Below, in pieces: positions 18,659-26,753 of a stretch of DNA of 64,000 nt. Position 1 is the first letter of the stretch; each line of letters begins with the position of its first letter. Under the pieces are notes generated by a model. The model saw only the letters and a list, made by a program, of their open reading frames with translations. It was not told the DNA's origin and searched no databases. Source of the DNA: JBAXQQ01 sp037131695 (GTDB lineage Bacteria; Armatimonadota; Hebobacteria; CAIYQO01); the NCBI GenBank assembly GCA_964638715.1, contig CAZWZF010000007.1, positions 104,364 to 168,363 of the forward strand, read 5' to 3'. A program made the position numbers and the translations under genes.

Positions 18659-18898
18659 GGGACAGACACGAATCCCGGATAACTGTAATTGCAAACTTTA
18701 ATGTCATCGCGGGATTCGACTCAGTCCCCTACCACAGCCGATATTTTTTATTGTACCGGATAATGAAATAATAACGGTTAAAATTACGTAAAAGTGATTA
18801 AAAGGAAGGTCGGCAAAATAAGGGGACTGGCTTGAATACTGCAATCATCAACAAACTTTCAATCACCAGCAAACACAGTATTCGTGCCTGTACCCGAA
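18659..18898. repeat. 240-bp composite palindromic element, copy 1
   Basis: The ends are inverted repeats (GGGACAGACACGAATCCC at left; ATTCGTGCCTGTACCC at right). Each end also pairs with an internal partner: CGGGATTCGACTCAGTCCCC and GGGGACTGGCTTGAATACTG. The whole can fold as two hairpins or one large stem. A second copy at 58440-58681 keeps this order. No ORF lies within it. Confidence 0.85.
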
Positions 18899-19071
18899 AG
18901 GTAAGCATATATAAAACCACAACTTCCCTCCTTTCAATTTCATATTTTTCACAATTTTCAGAAGGATACCACCTCGGTTTGTCGAAAGGTATTAAACGGC
19001 GGTATTACCTGTCGTATTTGTTGCTTTGGGGGTTGATGGCCCCTTTTGTGTTTTATAATTGGGAGAAGAAA

Positions 19072-20232
19072 ATGTCTATTGAAATTGGACGCAACCGTTT
19101 TGCCAGACGTGGTTATGGATTTGATGAAGTGGCTTTGGTGCCGGGGGCAGTTACTATTGACCCTGACCTTTGCGATGTATCCACTAATATTGGCAGCTTG
19201 AAGCTGGAATTACCGATTCTTGGCGCGTCGCTGGACGCTGTTGTTGACCCGTCATTCGCAATTGAAATTGGCAAATTGGGCGGCATAGGAATGATGTATT
19301 TAGAAGGAATCTATACAAAATATGAAGATTATCTATCAGTAATCGAGAAAATTATCAATGCTGACGACGACGAAATTGTTGGATTGATACAGGATATATA
19401 CCGCGCGCCGGTAAAAGACGAACTGATATTAAAACGCATCGCCGAGGTGAAAGCCGCTGGCGTGCCATGCATGGTATCCACCACCCCGATGAACGCAGAA
19501 CGTATTGCTAAACTGATAGGATCCGGCGCGGTTGACGCATTCGCGGTTATCGCAACTGTCACCACAGTGCGCCACATATCAGAAAGATATCCTGCACCGG
19601 ATTTCAAAGCCGTTAAGAACGCCATCGATTGCCCGCTGGTAATCGGCAACTGCGTAAGTTATGACGCCGCGTATGAACTGATGGAAATCGGTGCCGATGC
19701 CATTTTAGTCGGCGTTGGCCCCGGCGCAATTTGCACCACCCGCCGCGTATGCGGTTTGGGTATGCCGCAAATTACTGCCACCGCTGATTGTGCCGCTGCT
19801 CGCGATGATTTTGAAGCCAAATATGGCCGCCGGGTGGCAATCGTCACCGATGGCGGAATGCGCAGCGGTGGAGACATCTGCAAGGCGATTGCCGCCGGCG
19901 CAGATGCCGTGATGCTGGGTTCGCAATTGGCCGCCAGCAACGAAGCACCAGCAAAAGGCTACTCCTGGGGTATGGCGACATCATCGCCAACATTGCCGCG
20001 CGGCACCCGCATCAAAGTCGGCACCCGCGGTTCATTGCACGATATTCTGCTGGGACCGGCAAAACGCGACGACGGCCTGATGAATTACATCGGCGCATTG
20101 AGATTGTCCATGGGCAGCATCGGCGCCCGCAACCTGCAGGAAATGCAGAAAGCTGAAATTATCATCGCCCCCAGTATGCCGACAGAAGGAAAAACCGAAC
20201 AGCGTTCGCAAAAAGTTGGAATGGGAAGATAG
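19072..20232 (+). CDS. guaB3: GuaB3-type IMP dehydrogenase/GMP reductase family protein
   Basis: 386 residues from ATG 19072, which follows GGGAGAAG and begins the family sequence (IEIGRNRFARRGYGFDEVALVP). An in-frame 80-residue upstream extension was rejected because it is translated from repeat DNA. The (beta/alpha)8 barrel has the nucleotide loop GVGPGAICTTR with Cys221 as the expected catalytic Cys, and the phosphate site VTDGGMRSGGD. There are no CBS domains, as in the GuaB3 subfamily of actinobacteria and cyanobacteria. The reaction could be IMP to XMP or GMP to IMP; the subfamily assignment is from pattern memory. Confidence 0.8.
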   Translation: MSIEIGRNRFARRGYGFDEVALVPGAVTIDPDLCDVSTNIGSLKLELPILGASLDAVVDPSFAIEIGKLGGIGMMYLEGIYTKYEDYLSVIEKIINADDDEIVGLIQDIYRAPVKDELILKRIAEVKAAGVPCMVSTTPMNAERIAKLIGSGAVDAFAVIATVTTVRHISERYPAPDFKAVKNAIDCPLVIGNCVSYDAAYELMEIGADAILVGVGPGAICTTRRVCGLGMPQITATADCAAARDDFEAKYGRRVAIVTDGGMRSGGDICKAIAAGADAVMLGSQLAASNEAPAKGYSWGMATSSPTLPRGTRIKVGTRGSLHDILLGPAKRDDGLMNYIGALRLSMGSIGARNLQEMQKAEIIIAPSMPTEGKTEQRSQKVGMGR

Positions 20233-20324
20233 TTTGAAGAGAGAAGAGTGAGGAGAGAAGGGTGAAAAATCCATTTCTCTCTTCATAAATCGTTACTTTT
20301 TGTGGAAAGATTGTCTAATAAATT

Positions 20325-21311
20325 ATGACTACTGCTACTAAAATTGTATATTATGCTGATGCCATTCGCGAGGCACTGGCCGGTGAGATGCGCCGCGACA
20401 AAAATGTCGTCATTTTAGGCGAGGATATTGGCGTATATGGCGGCGCGTTTGGCGTTACCCGCGGATTAATCGAAGAGTTCGGTCCCGAACGAATAGTTAA
20501 TACTCCCATATCAGAAGGCGGTTTTACCGGAATAGCAGTCGGTGCGGCTTTAACAGGCATGCGGCCGATTATCGAGTTCATGTTCATGGATTTCATCACC
20601 CTTGCTGTTGACCAGTTAGTAAACCATGCTGCGAAGTTTCGCGAGGTTTATGGTGAACAAGCAAAGGTGCCGATGGTCATCCGCGCTGCTGCCGGAGCTG
20701 GTAGAAGTTATGGCGCTACCCATTCGCAAATGCTGGAAGGCTGGTTCATGCACGTTCCCGGATTAAAGGTAGTTGCACCGTCAACTGCAGAGGATGCCCG
20801 CGGTCTGCTGATATCCGCCATTCGCGACGATAACCCGGTGCTGGTGGTAGAACATAAAGACCTGTATAAAATACGTATGCCGTTGAGCGATGAATACGCG
20901 CCAATACCGTTGGGAAAAGGCCGTATAGTCCGTGCCGGCGACGCAGTTTCTATCATCACTTATTCAAAAATGGTACATACCGCTGCCCTGGCCGCCGCCG
21001 ATTTGGCGAAGGAAGGGATAAACGTCGAGGTAATCGACCTGCGCTCGCTGAAGCCGATGGATACCGATATAATCGCTGAATCTGTACAGAAAACCGGTCG
21101 CGCCATTGTATTGACCGAAGCTATGCCGTGTGCCGGACCAGCAGCAGAAATCGCATTTCAGGTTATGCGAGTGGCATTCGACTACCTGAGCGCTCCGGTA
21201 ATGCGCCTGACCCCGCCGGAACACGCTATTCCATTTTCACCAAAATTGGAAGCGGCTATGATACCGGGCGTGCAGGACGTGATAGCCGCGGTTCGCGAAA
21301 TTATCGAATGA
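20325..21311 (+). CDS. pdhB: 2-oxoacid dehydrogenase E1 component, beta subunit
   Basis: 328 residues matching the transketolase-type E1 beta chain of pyruvate or branched-chain 2-oxoacid dehydrogenase: VVILGEDIGVYGGAFGVTRGL, VNTPISEGGFTGIAVGAAL, AAGAGRSYGATHSQ and EVIDLRSLKPMD. With an alpha chain it binds thiamine diphosphate and decarboxylates the 2-oxo acid. No alpha subunit, E2 or E3 gene is adjacent, which is unusual, so the substrate (pyruvate or branched chain) is open. Its stop overlaps the start of bshC by four bases (ATGA). Confidence 0.85.
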   Translation: MTTATKIVYYADAIREALAGEMRRDKNVVILGEDIGVYGGAFGVTRGLIEEFGPERIVNTPISEGGFTGIAVGAALTGMRPIIEFMFMDFITLAVDQLVNHAAKFREVYGEQAKVPMVIRAAAGAGRSYGATHSQMLEGWFMHVPGLKVVAPSTAEDARGLLISAIRDDNPVLVVEHKDLYKIRMPLSDEYAPIPLGKGRIVRAGDAVSIITYSKMVHTAALAAADLAKEGINVEVIDLRSLKPMDTDIIAESVQKTGRAIVLTEAMPCAGPAAEIAFQVMRVAFDYLSAPVMRLTPPEHAIPFSPKLEAAMIPGVQDVIAAVREIIE

Positions 21312-22882
21312 AACCACTAATAGACATTTCATATACCGAAATAATTCCCGGAAATAAAATGCTGGCAGACATCATAAATGGGAAAATAGAGGTTGGCGAA
21401 AGCGAAAAATCATACTACATGCCAGACCGGTCGGAAATCTCTGCCGCTTTGATAGAATACAATACAAAAATAGGCGCGAATGAATTAGCCATTGCCAATG
21501 CCCACAAAATCAGCAACTGCAACACAAAAATAATCTCCGTTGGCCAGCAGCCTGGCCTGCTTTGCGGGCCAATGTATACCCTTTACAAAGCGATATCCGC
21601 TATCGGCATAGCGAATAGTCTGCACACAAATGGCGAAGATGCGGTGGCGATATTCTGGCTTGCCAGTGACGACGATGACCGCGACGAAACTGACCATGTT
21701 TCCTGTTGGGATAAATCTTTTCGACAGTATGAATTGAAAGCTAATTGGGATGATGTGCCAAAATGGACGCCGGTGGGTAATTTGCCGATACAGCCGATAC
21801 ATGAAGTAATTGATGAGTTTGCCCGGTTAACCGAAGATGCCGAGATAACCGGATGGATGCGGGAAATTGCTGACAATAGTGAAGATTTTGGCGATTTTAA
21901 CGCTCGAATGCTGTCTGGTTTATTATCAAAATATGGTCTGGTTATCTGCGATTCGCGGTTGCCGGTATTGCGAAAATTAGCGGTTCCAGCAATGGAACGC
22001 GAAATAGATTTTCCGCTTGTTTCCACAGGATATGTTCATGCCAGCTTTACTGAATTTAAAAATGCTGGCTACAACCCGCCGCTGGATAAACCCGCCGACC
22101 TTTGCAATTTTTACCTGATGGTTGATGGTACGCGTCGAAAAGTCCGCTACCGCGATGGAAAATTTATTGTGAATAATCACGGCGAACTGACTGCTGATGA
22201 AATGCGGGATATTCTGGCAGATTCCCCCGAATTATTCATCCCGAATGCGGCGTTAAGGCCAGTGGTGCAGGAAATGATATTTTGCAGCCATATCTTTGTC
22301 GCCGGTCCGTCAGAAATAACCTATTGGGCAGAATTAAGCGGGATTTTTGCGTTTTTCGAGACGCCGATGCCGTTATTGAACACCCGTTCGGGCGCCACTA
22401 TTTACCCGCGGGAAATTGCCGCCGGATTTTCTGACATGGGGTTGCATTATTATTCACCGGTTGGACTGGTGGACGGTGAGAAAGGCATCATCGACAACTG
22501 GGCGCGCACAGCATTGAACGAAGGCGACGAAGATTTGTTTTCCGAAGCGGAATATAACCTGAATAACCTGGGCAATGAGATAACCCGCGCCTGTGGTGCC
22601 CACGATCCGACGCTGATCAACACCGCGAAAGCGATGCAGAAGAAATGGCTTAACGAATTAGAGCGGGTAAAAGAAAAAGTAATGAAAGCCGCAAGAAGAT
22701 CTATTGAAGTTAAAATGGATCGCTTCCGCAAATTGCGTGAAGCCGTTTATCCCGCCGGTAATTTGCAGGAACGCAATATTTCGGTGGCGACTTTCATCAG
22801 CGAATTTGGCGTCATCATCATCCCGCGGCTATTGCAAATTTTTGACGGTAAAAATGGCCGTCATTACCTTATCGAGGAGTGA
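21308..22882 (+). CDS. bshC: Bacillithiol biosynthesis cysteine-adding enzyme BshC
   Basis: 524 residues from ATG 21308, which overlaps the pdhB stop; an upstream in-frame extension runs inside pdhB and was rejected. Diagnostic parts are ISVGQQPGLLCGPMYTLYKA and VAIFWLASDDDDRDETDHVS, matching the BshC pattern (GQQ.GLF.GPLYT.YK and FW.ASEDHD). The C-terminal coiled coil and final helix are present. BshC joins cysteine to glucosaminyl-malate to make the thiol bacillithiol. bshA and bshB are not in the window. Coupled upstream to pdhB and followed after one base by rpe. Confidence 0.88.
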   Translation: MKPLIDISYTEIIPGNKMLADIINGKIEVGESEKSYYMPDRSEISAALIEYNTKIGANELAIANAHKISNCNTKIISVGQQPGLLCGPMYTLYKAISAIGIANSLHTNGEDAVAIFWLASDDDDRDETDHVSCWDKSFRQYELKANWDDVPKWTPVGNLPIQPIHEVIDEFARLTEDAEITGWMREIADNSEDFGDFNARMLSGLLSKYGLVICDSRLPVLRKLAVPAMEREIDFPLVSTGYVHASFTEFKNAGYNPPLDKPADLCNFYLMVDGTRRKVRYRDGKFIVNNHGELTADEMRDILADSPELFIPNAALRPVVQEMIFCSHIFVAGPSEITYWAELSGIFAFFETPMPLLNTRSGATIYPREIAAGFSDMGLHYYSPVGLVDGEKGIIDNWARTALNEGDEDLFSEAEYNLNNLGNEITRACGAHDPTLINTAKAMQKKWLNELERVKEKVMKAARRSIEVKMDRFRKLREAVYPAGNLQERNISVATFISEFGVIIIPRLLQIFDGKNGRHYLIEE

Positions 22883-22883
22883 A

Positions 22884-23543
22884 ATGAATAAATATCCCAT
22901 TTATCCATCATTATTAGCTTTTGACTTTGCCCGTTTGGGTGAACAAACTGCACAGGTAGAAGCCGGCGGAGCAGCAGGCCTGCATTTTGATGTAATGGAC
23001 AATCATTTCGTCCCAAACCTTACCTTTGGCGCCATGATAGCGGCGGCATTGCGCAAAAAAACCAGCATACCAATTCACGCCCACCTGATGACATACCACC
23101 CGGAGACGCTGGTACAGCCATTCCATGATGCCGGAGTAAACCTTATTTTTGTCCATCCCGAATCAACCCCGCACATTCATCGACTGCTGGGACAGATAAA
23201 ATCTCTGGGAATGCAGGCGGGAATCGCCATAAATCCCGGCACCCCGGTGAGCATTATAGAACCAGTAGCCGATATGTTGGACGCCGTGCTGATAATGTCG
23301 GTAAACCCCGGCTTCGGCGGCCAGTCATTCATCCCGGCGACATATCACCGCCTGCGCAAACTGTGCCAGATGATGAATACACTGAAATTGAACCCGATGA
23401 TTCTATGCGACGGCGGGGTGAATATAGACACCATAAAACCATTATCAGAAGCCGGTATGAGCGCCGCAGTAGTTGGATCAGCGCTGTTTGTGAATGGCGA
23501 CCCGGGGGGGGAAATCGTTAGACTACAGAATGCGGCGAGATAA
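22884..23543 (+). CDS. rpe: Ribulose-phosphate 3-epimerase
   Basis: 219 residues from ATG 22884, one base after bshC; GAGGAG in the bshC end is its ribosome binding site. It interconverts ribulose 5-phosphate and xylulose 5-phosphate in the pentose phosphate pathway. Visible motifs: YPSLLAFDFA, LHFDVMDNHFVPN (His34 and Asp36 metal ligands), HAHLMT (His67), MSVNPGFGGQSFI and CDGGVN. The usual DGHF reads DNHF here, a small departure. Full length for the family. Confidence 0.92.
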   Translation: MNKYPIYPSLLAFDFARLGEQTAQVEAGGAAGLHFDVMDNHFVPNLTFGAMIAAALRKKTSIPIHAHLMTYHPETLVQPFHDAGVNLIFVHPESTPHIHRLLGQIKSLGMQAGIAINPGTPVSIIEPVADMLDAVLIMSVNPGFGGQSFIPATYHRLRKLCQMMNTLKLNPMILCDGGVNIDTIKPLSEAGMSAAVVGSALFVNGDPGGEIVRLQNAAR

Positions 23544-23579
23544 GTTTTGTTTAATAATTCTGTTTTGTTAGTAAAAATT

Positions 23580-23709
23580 AGTCACCGTTTGGAACTGGGC
23601 GGGAGCCCGGCTAAATCCGGTAATAAAAATAGTATAAGAAGTTAATAAAGAAAAAATGAATAATTTATCCCTGATGAGCCGGGCTCTCGCCCTGTTCCAA
23701 ACAGTGACT
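23580..23709. repeat. Palindromic element family 3, copy B (130 bp)
   Basis: Arms 23580-23611 and 23677-23709 (AGTCACCGTTTGGAACTGGG against its complement) flank a ~65-base AT-rich centre. It lies in the 201-base gap between rpe and mutS2 and may end the pdhB-bshC-rpe transcript. Confidence 0.8.
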
Positions 23710-23744
23710 ACAATTATTCTGTGTATATTTTTATTAAGCAAATT

Positions 23745-26093
23745 ATGGACAATAAATCACTACGATTATTGGAATATGATAAGATTTTGTTGATGGTGGC
23801 GGGGTGTGCCCTTACCAGTCGCGGTACAGATATTGTTTCGCGCATGGAACCATCAACTGATTTTACCACTATTAATGCCCGGCTCAGCGAAACTGATGAG
23901 GCGGTGCGGGTAATCAATAGCGGCAACGACGCGCCGTTTGGCGGCATTACCGATATTCGCGAGTCTTTGCTGCTGGCATCCAAAGGAGCCGGATTAACAC
24001 CGCAGGATTTGCTGGACATATCCACCACTGCCGGCGCATGCCGACGGCTGGGACGATTTTTATCGCGACTCACCGAAGGTTTTCCGCTGCTTTCTGCCCA
24101 GGCAACCGCATTTTCCGAATACCCTAAATTCGAAGCCGCTGTTGATAACGCGATATCACCCCGTGGCGACATCCTCGATTCTGCCAGCCCCGAGTTAAAC
24201 CGTGCCCGCCACCGCATCCACGCTTTGCATGAAAGTATTCAGCGCGAATTAAGCCGGGTGCTGGGCAGCGATTTGCTGCAAGACCCGATTATCACCCAGC
24301 GCGGCGGAAGATTTTGCGTACCGGTGAAAATTGAAGCGCGCAACAGCTTCAAGGGAATCGTTCATGATATTTCGTCCAGCGGGCAAACTGCTTTCATGGA
24401 ACCATTCGCCGTCGTCGAATTAGGCAATGACCTGCGCGAGGCAGAAGGAAAAGAGAAGGAAGAAGAGCAGAAAGTGCTGGCCGCGCTGACCGCATTGGCG
24501 GGTGAATGTGCGCCGGGAATGCTGCGAAATATTGACGTCGCCGCCCGGCTTGACGCGATATTTGCCCGCGGACGATTTGCGGTGAAATATAATTGCATCA
24601 TGCCCGGCATCGCTGATGAAATCTACCTGCGCCAGGCGCGCCACCCGCTGCTGGGTGCAAATGCCGTGCCGATTGACGTTACCCTGGGCGAGGATAATCG
24701 CCGGGTGATGCTGATAACCGGTCCGAACACCGGCGGTAAGACCGTGACGCTGAAAACAGTTGGATTGATGGCAATGATGACGCAGTCCGGCCTACATATC
24801 CCCGCCGAGGAAGGCTCCCGGCTGCCGATTTTCACCGGAGTTTTCGCCGACATCGGCGACGAACAGTCTATCGAACAAAACTTGTCTACATTCTCCGGCC
24901 ACATGACGGCAATCATCCGCATACTAAAAGACGCAAAAAAAGGCGGGCTGGTACTGTTTGACGAATTAGGCGCAGGCACCGACCCCACCGAAGGCGCGGC
25001 ACTGGCGAAGGTTATTCTTGCCGATTTATATGAACGCGGATGCACCATAATTGCCACCACTCACTATGGCGAATTGAAAGTTTACGCCCAGAGCGCGCCG
25101 GGATTTTTGAATGCCAGCGTAGAGTTTGACTTGTTGACATTGCGGCCAACTTACAAACTGATATCCGGTTTGCCCGGCAGCAGCAACGCTCTCGCCATCG
25201 CCGGACGGCTGGGATTGCCGAAAGATATTATCACAAAAGCGAAAGAAACGGCGGGGACATCGGCGCTGGAGATTGAAGAAGTGCTGAAGCAGGCGGAAGG
25301 AGCGCGCCGTGCGTTGGATCGCGAACGCACCGCCGCCACCATCAAACGGAAAGAAGCAGAAAAACTGGCGGAAAAATACAAAAAAGAGCTGGAAGAGTTG
25401 GACAGCAAACGGACATCCGCCATCGGCAAAGTACGCACCCAGGCGCGGGAAACTCTGGATAAAGCGCGGTCGGAAGTTAACAACCTGCTGGAAGAATTGC
25501 GGGTGGCGATAAAAGAAAACCGCGATGCCAAATATGGTGCCCAGCCGGAACTGCGCAAAAAGAGCCGCGAAGTGCTGCGCGAACTGGACGAAATGATTTC
25601 GCAACTGCCTGGTGAAGATGAAAACAAATCCGCCGCCACCGACCTGCCGCGGCTTACCAGCGTGAAAGCCGGGCAAAACGTAATGGTGGTATCGCTGGGT
25701 CATAAAGGCGTCGCATTGCAGGACGGTGTTGGCAAGGAAGAAATCACCGTGCAGGTGGGAATCATGAAGGTGAAAGCGCCGGTAAGCGACCTGGTGCTAT
25801 CCGCGCCAAAGAACAACGCACCGCTGCCGAAGCCTGAAAAAGCGCTGGCAATAGAAAACGAATTGAACCTGGTAGGCCTGCGCGCGGAAGACGCGGAAAG
25901 CCAGCTAACCGAATATCTCGCCATGGCGTACGATAGCCGCCTGCGGGAAGTGCGAATTGTCCACGGCTTCGGTGCTGGCATCCTCCGCAAAATGGTCCGC
26001 GATATCCTCAACCATTCCCCCCTGGTAAAGTCAATCCGCACCGGCGAATCCAACGAAGGCGGCGGCGGGGTAACGATGGTGATGCTTAAGTAA
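23745..26093 (+). CDS. mutS2: MutS2 family ATPase with C-terminal Smr domain
   Basis: 782 residues from ATG 23745 (MDNKSLRLLEYDKILLMVAG, the usual MutS2 opening). It has the MutS core, Walker A (TGPNTGGKTVTLKT), Walker B (GGLVLFDELGAGTDPTEGAA), a charged coiled-coil region (~500-640) and a C-terminal Smr domain with VRIVHGFGAGILRK and EGGGGVTMVML. MutS2 acts on branched DNA and, in some bacteria, on collided ribosomes. The Smr motif usually read as LDLRG is LNLVG here, which may affect nuclease activity. Confidence 0.92.
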   Translation: MDNKSLRLLEYDKILLMVAGCALTSRGTDIVSRMEPSTDFTTINARLSETDEAVRVINSGNDAPFGGITDIRESLLLASKGAGLTPQDLLDISTTAGACRRLGRFLSRLTEGFPLLSAQATAFSEYPKFEAAVDNAISPRGDILDSASPELNRARHRIHALHESIQRELSRVLGSDLLQDPIITQRGGRFCVPVKIEARNSFKGIVHDISSSGQTAFMEPFAVVELGNDLREAEGKEKEEEQKVLAALTALAGECAPGMLRNIDVAARLDAIFARGRFAVKYNCIMPGIADEIYLRQARHPLLGANAVPIDVTLGEDNRRVMLITGPNTGGKTVTLKTVGLMAMMTQSGLHIPAEEGSRLPIFTGVFADIGDEQSIEQNLSTFSGHMTAIIRILKDAKKGGLVLFDELGAGTDPTEGAALAKVILADLYERGCTIIATTHYGELKVYAQSAPGFLNASVEFDLLTLRPTYKLISGLPGSSNALAIAGRLGLPKDIITKAKETAGTSALEIEEVLKQAEGARRALDRERTAATIKRKEAEKLAEKYKKELEELDSKRTSAIGKVRTQARETLDKARSEVNNLLEELRVAIKENRDAKYGAQPELRKKSREVLRELDEMISQLPGEDENKSAATDLPRLTSVKAGQNVMVVSLGHKGVALQDGVGKEEITVQVGIMKVKAPVSDLVLSAPKNNAPLPKPEKALAIENELNLVGLRAEDAESQLTEYLAMAYDSRLREVRIVHGFGAGILRKMVRDILNHSPLVKSIRTGESNEGGGGVTMVMLK

Positions 26094-26143
26094 ATGGCAA
26101 ATTGCAAATTGGAAATGGCAAATTAATTGCAAATTGGAAATGC

Positions 26144-26269
26144 AAAATTAAAAATTATGCCTCCCTCTTGAGGGAGGTGTCACCGCAGTGACGGAGGGAG
26201 TGACCGTTGCAAAACTTGCACCAAATTGTAAATAACAAACCTTGACTTCTTACAAAACTATCTCTATCT
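26144..26269. repeat. Repeat family 2, long copy a (left boundary of AT-rich islet)
   Basis: TATGCCTCCCTC..GAGGGAGGTGTCACC..GGTGAC-type hairpins followed by about 70 bases that also match the copy at 29270-29407 (e.g. GTAAATAACAAACCTTGA against GTAAATAATAAACCTCGA). Short copies lie at 41958 and 61071. It is preceded by an AATTGC run (26092-26143). Confidence 0.75.
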
Positions 26270-26323
26270 TGATTGAATATTTAACACAAAGAAAAATTCA
26301 AAGTTTCATAACGAGTTTATGTA

Positions 26324-26611
26324 TTACTTTTCCAGTTTTAAATTACTAATATTCTCAAGAATTTTTTTCAGTACAGCATGAAATTGTTTCTTGGGTGGCG
26401 GATTTCCATAAAATAGATCATCTATGTCATCATTATCATACGTAAACATTTCTTTTATAAGCATTTTTGATTGCTTTATATAATCGTTTTCATCACTGCA
26501 ATGTTTTGCTAAAACACCAAATTGTAATGTTAAATCATGGTTAAATTCTTCTGCACCACCGATGATTGCTTCATAAACTTCATCTGATAAATCGTCAGTA
26601 TCAATTGCCAT
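26324..26611 (-). CDS. Small hypothetical acidic protein
   Basis: 95 residues, rich in Asp and Glu near the N-terminus (MAIDTDDLSDEVYE) and Lys near the C-terminus. Not recognised. It is AT-rich like the neighbouring ankyrin gene, to which it is divergent, and both lie between direct repeats. No convincing ribosome binding site is visible, so it may be weakly expressed. A role as a cytoplasmic partner or immunity-like protein is only speculation. Confidence 0.45.
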   Translation of the reverse strand: MAIDTDDLSDEVYEAIIGGAEEFNHDLTLQFGVLAKHCSDENDYIKQSKMLIKEMFTYDNDDIDDLFYGNPPPKKQFHAVLKKILENISNLKLEK

Positions 26612-26753
26612 AATTTTAATTTCTATATCGGATTAGCATTTCCTATCATAAAATACTTTTGATAGAACAATTTATCAAATATTTCTTTATTGAATATGAT
26701 TAACATTGAATGATTTCCTGACAACATGTATTATTGATAAAAGGAAAAATATT

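Larger units (their letters stand above)
18351..19071. other. 720-base repeat cluster between glycosidase and guaB3-like gene
   Basis: No coding sequence is supported. In order it contains an AATTGC-type run, a 127-bp palindromic element, a short GGCGTCACC palindrome and a 240-bp composite element. An open frame in phase with the downstream gene crosses the last element but looks non-coding. Confidence 0.7.

Noticed and set aside
18832..19071. 80-residue N-terminal extension in frame with the guaB3-like gene
   Set aside because: It is translated from the 240-bp repeat and AT-rich spacer, lacks family similarity, and ATG 19072 has a ribosome binding site and the family start.
21128..21307. 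60-residue upstream extension of bshC
   Set aside because: It lies wholly within pdhB in another frame; the family begins at MKPLIDISYTE, which overlaps the pdhB stop.
26092..26143. Possible CRISPR-like array (AAATTGC runs)
   Set aside because: Units are short and contiguous, without unique spacers of fixed length, and no cas genes are present.
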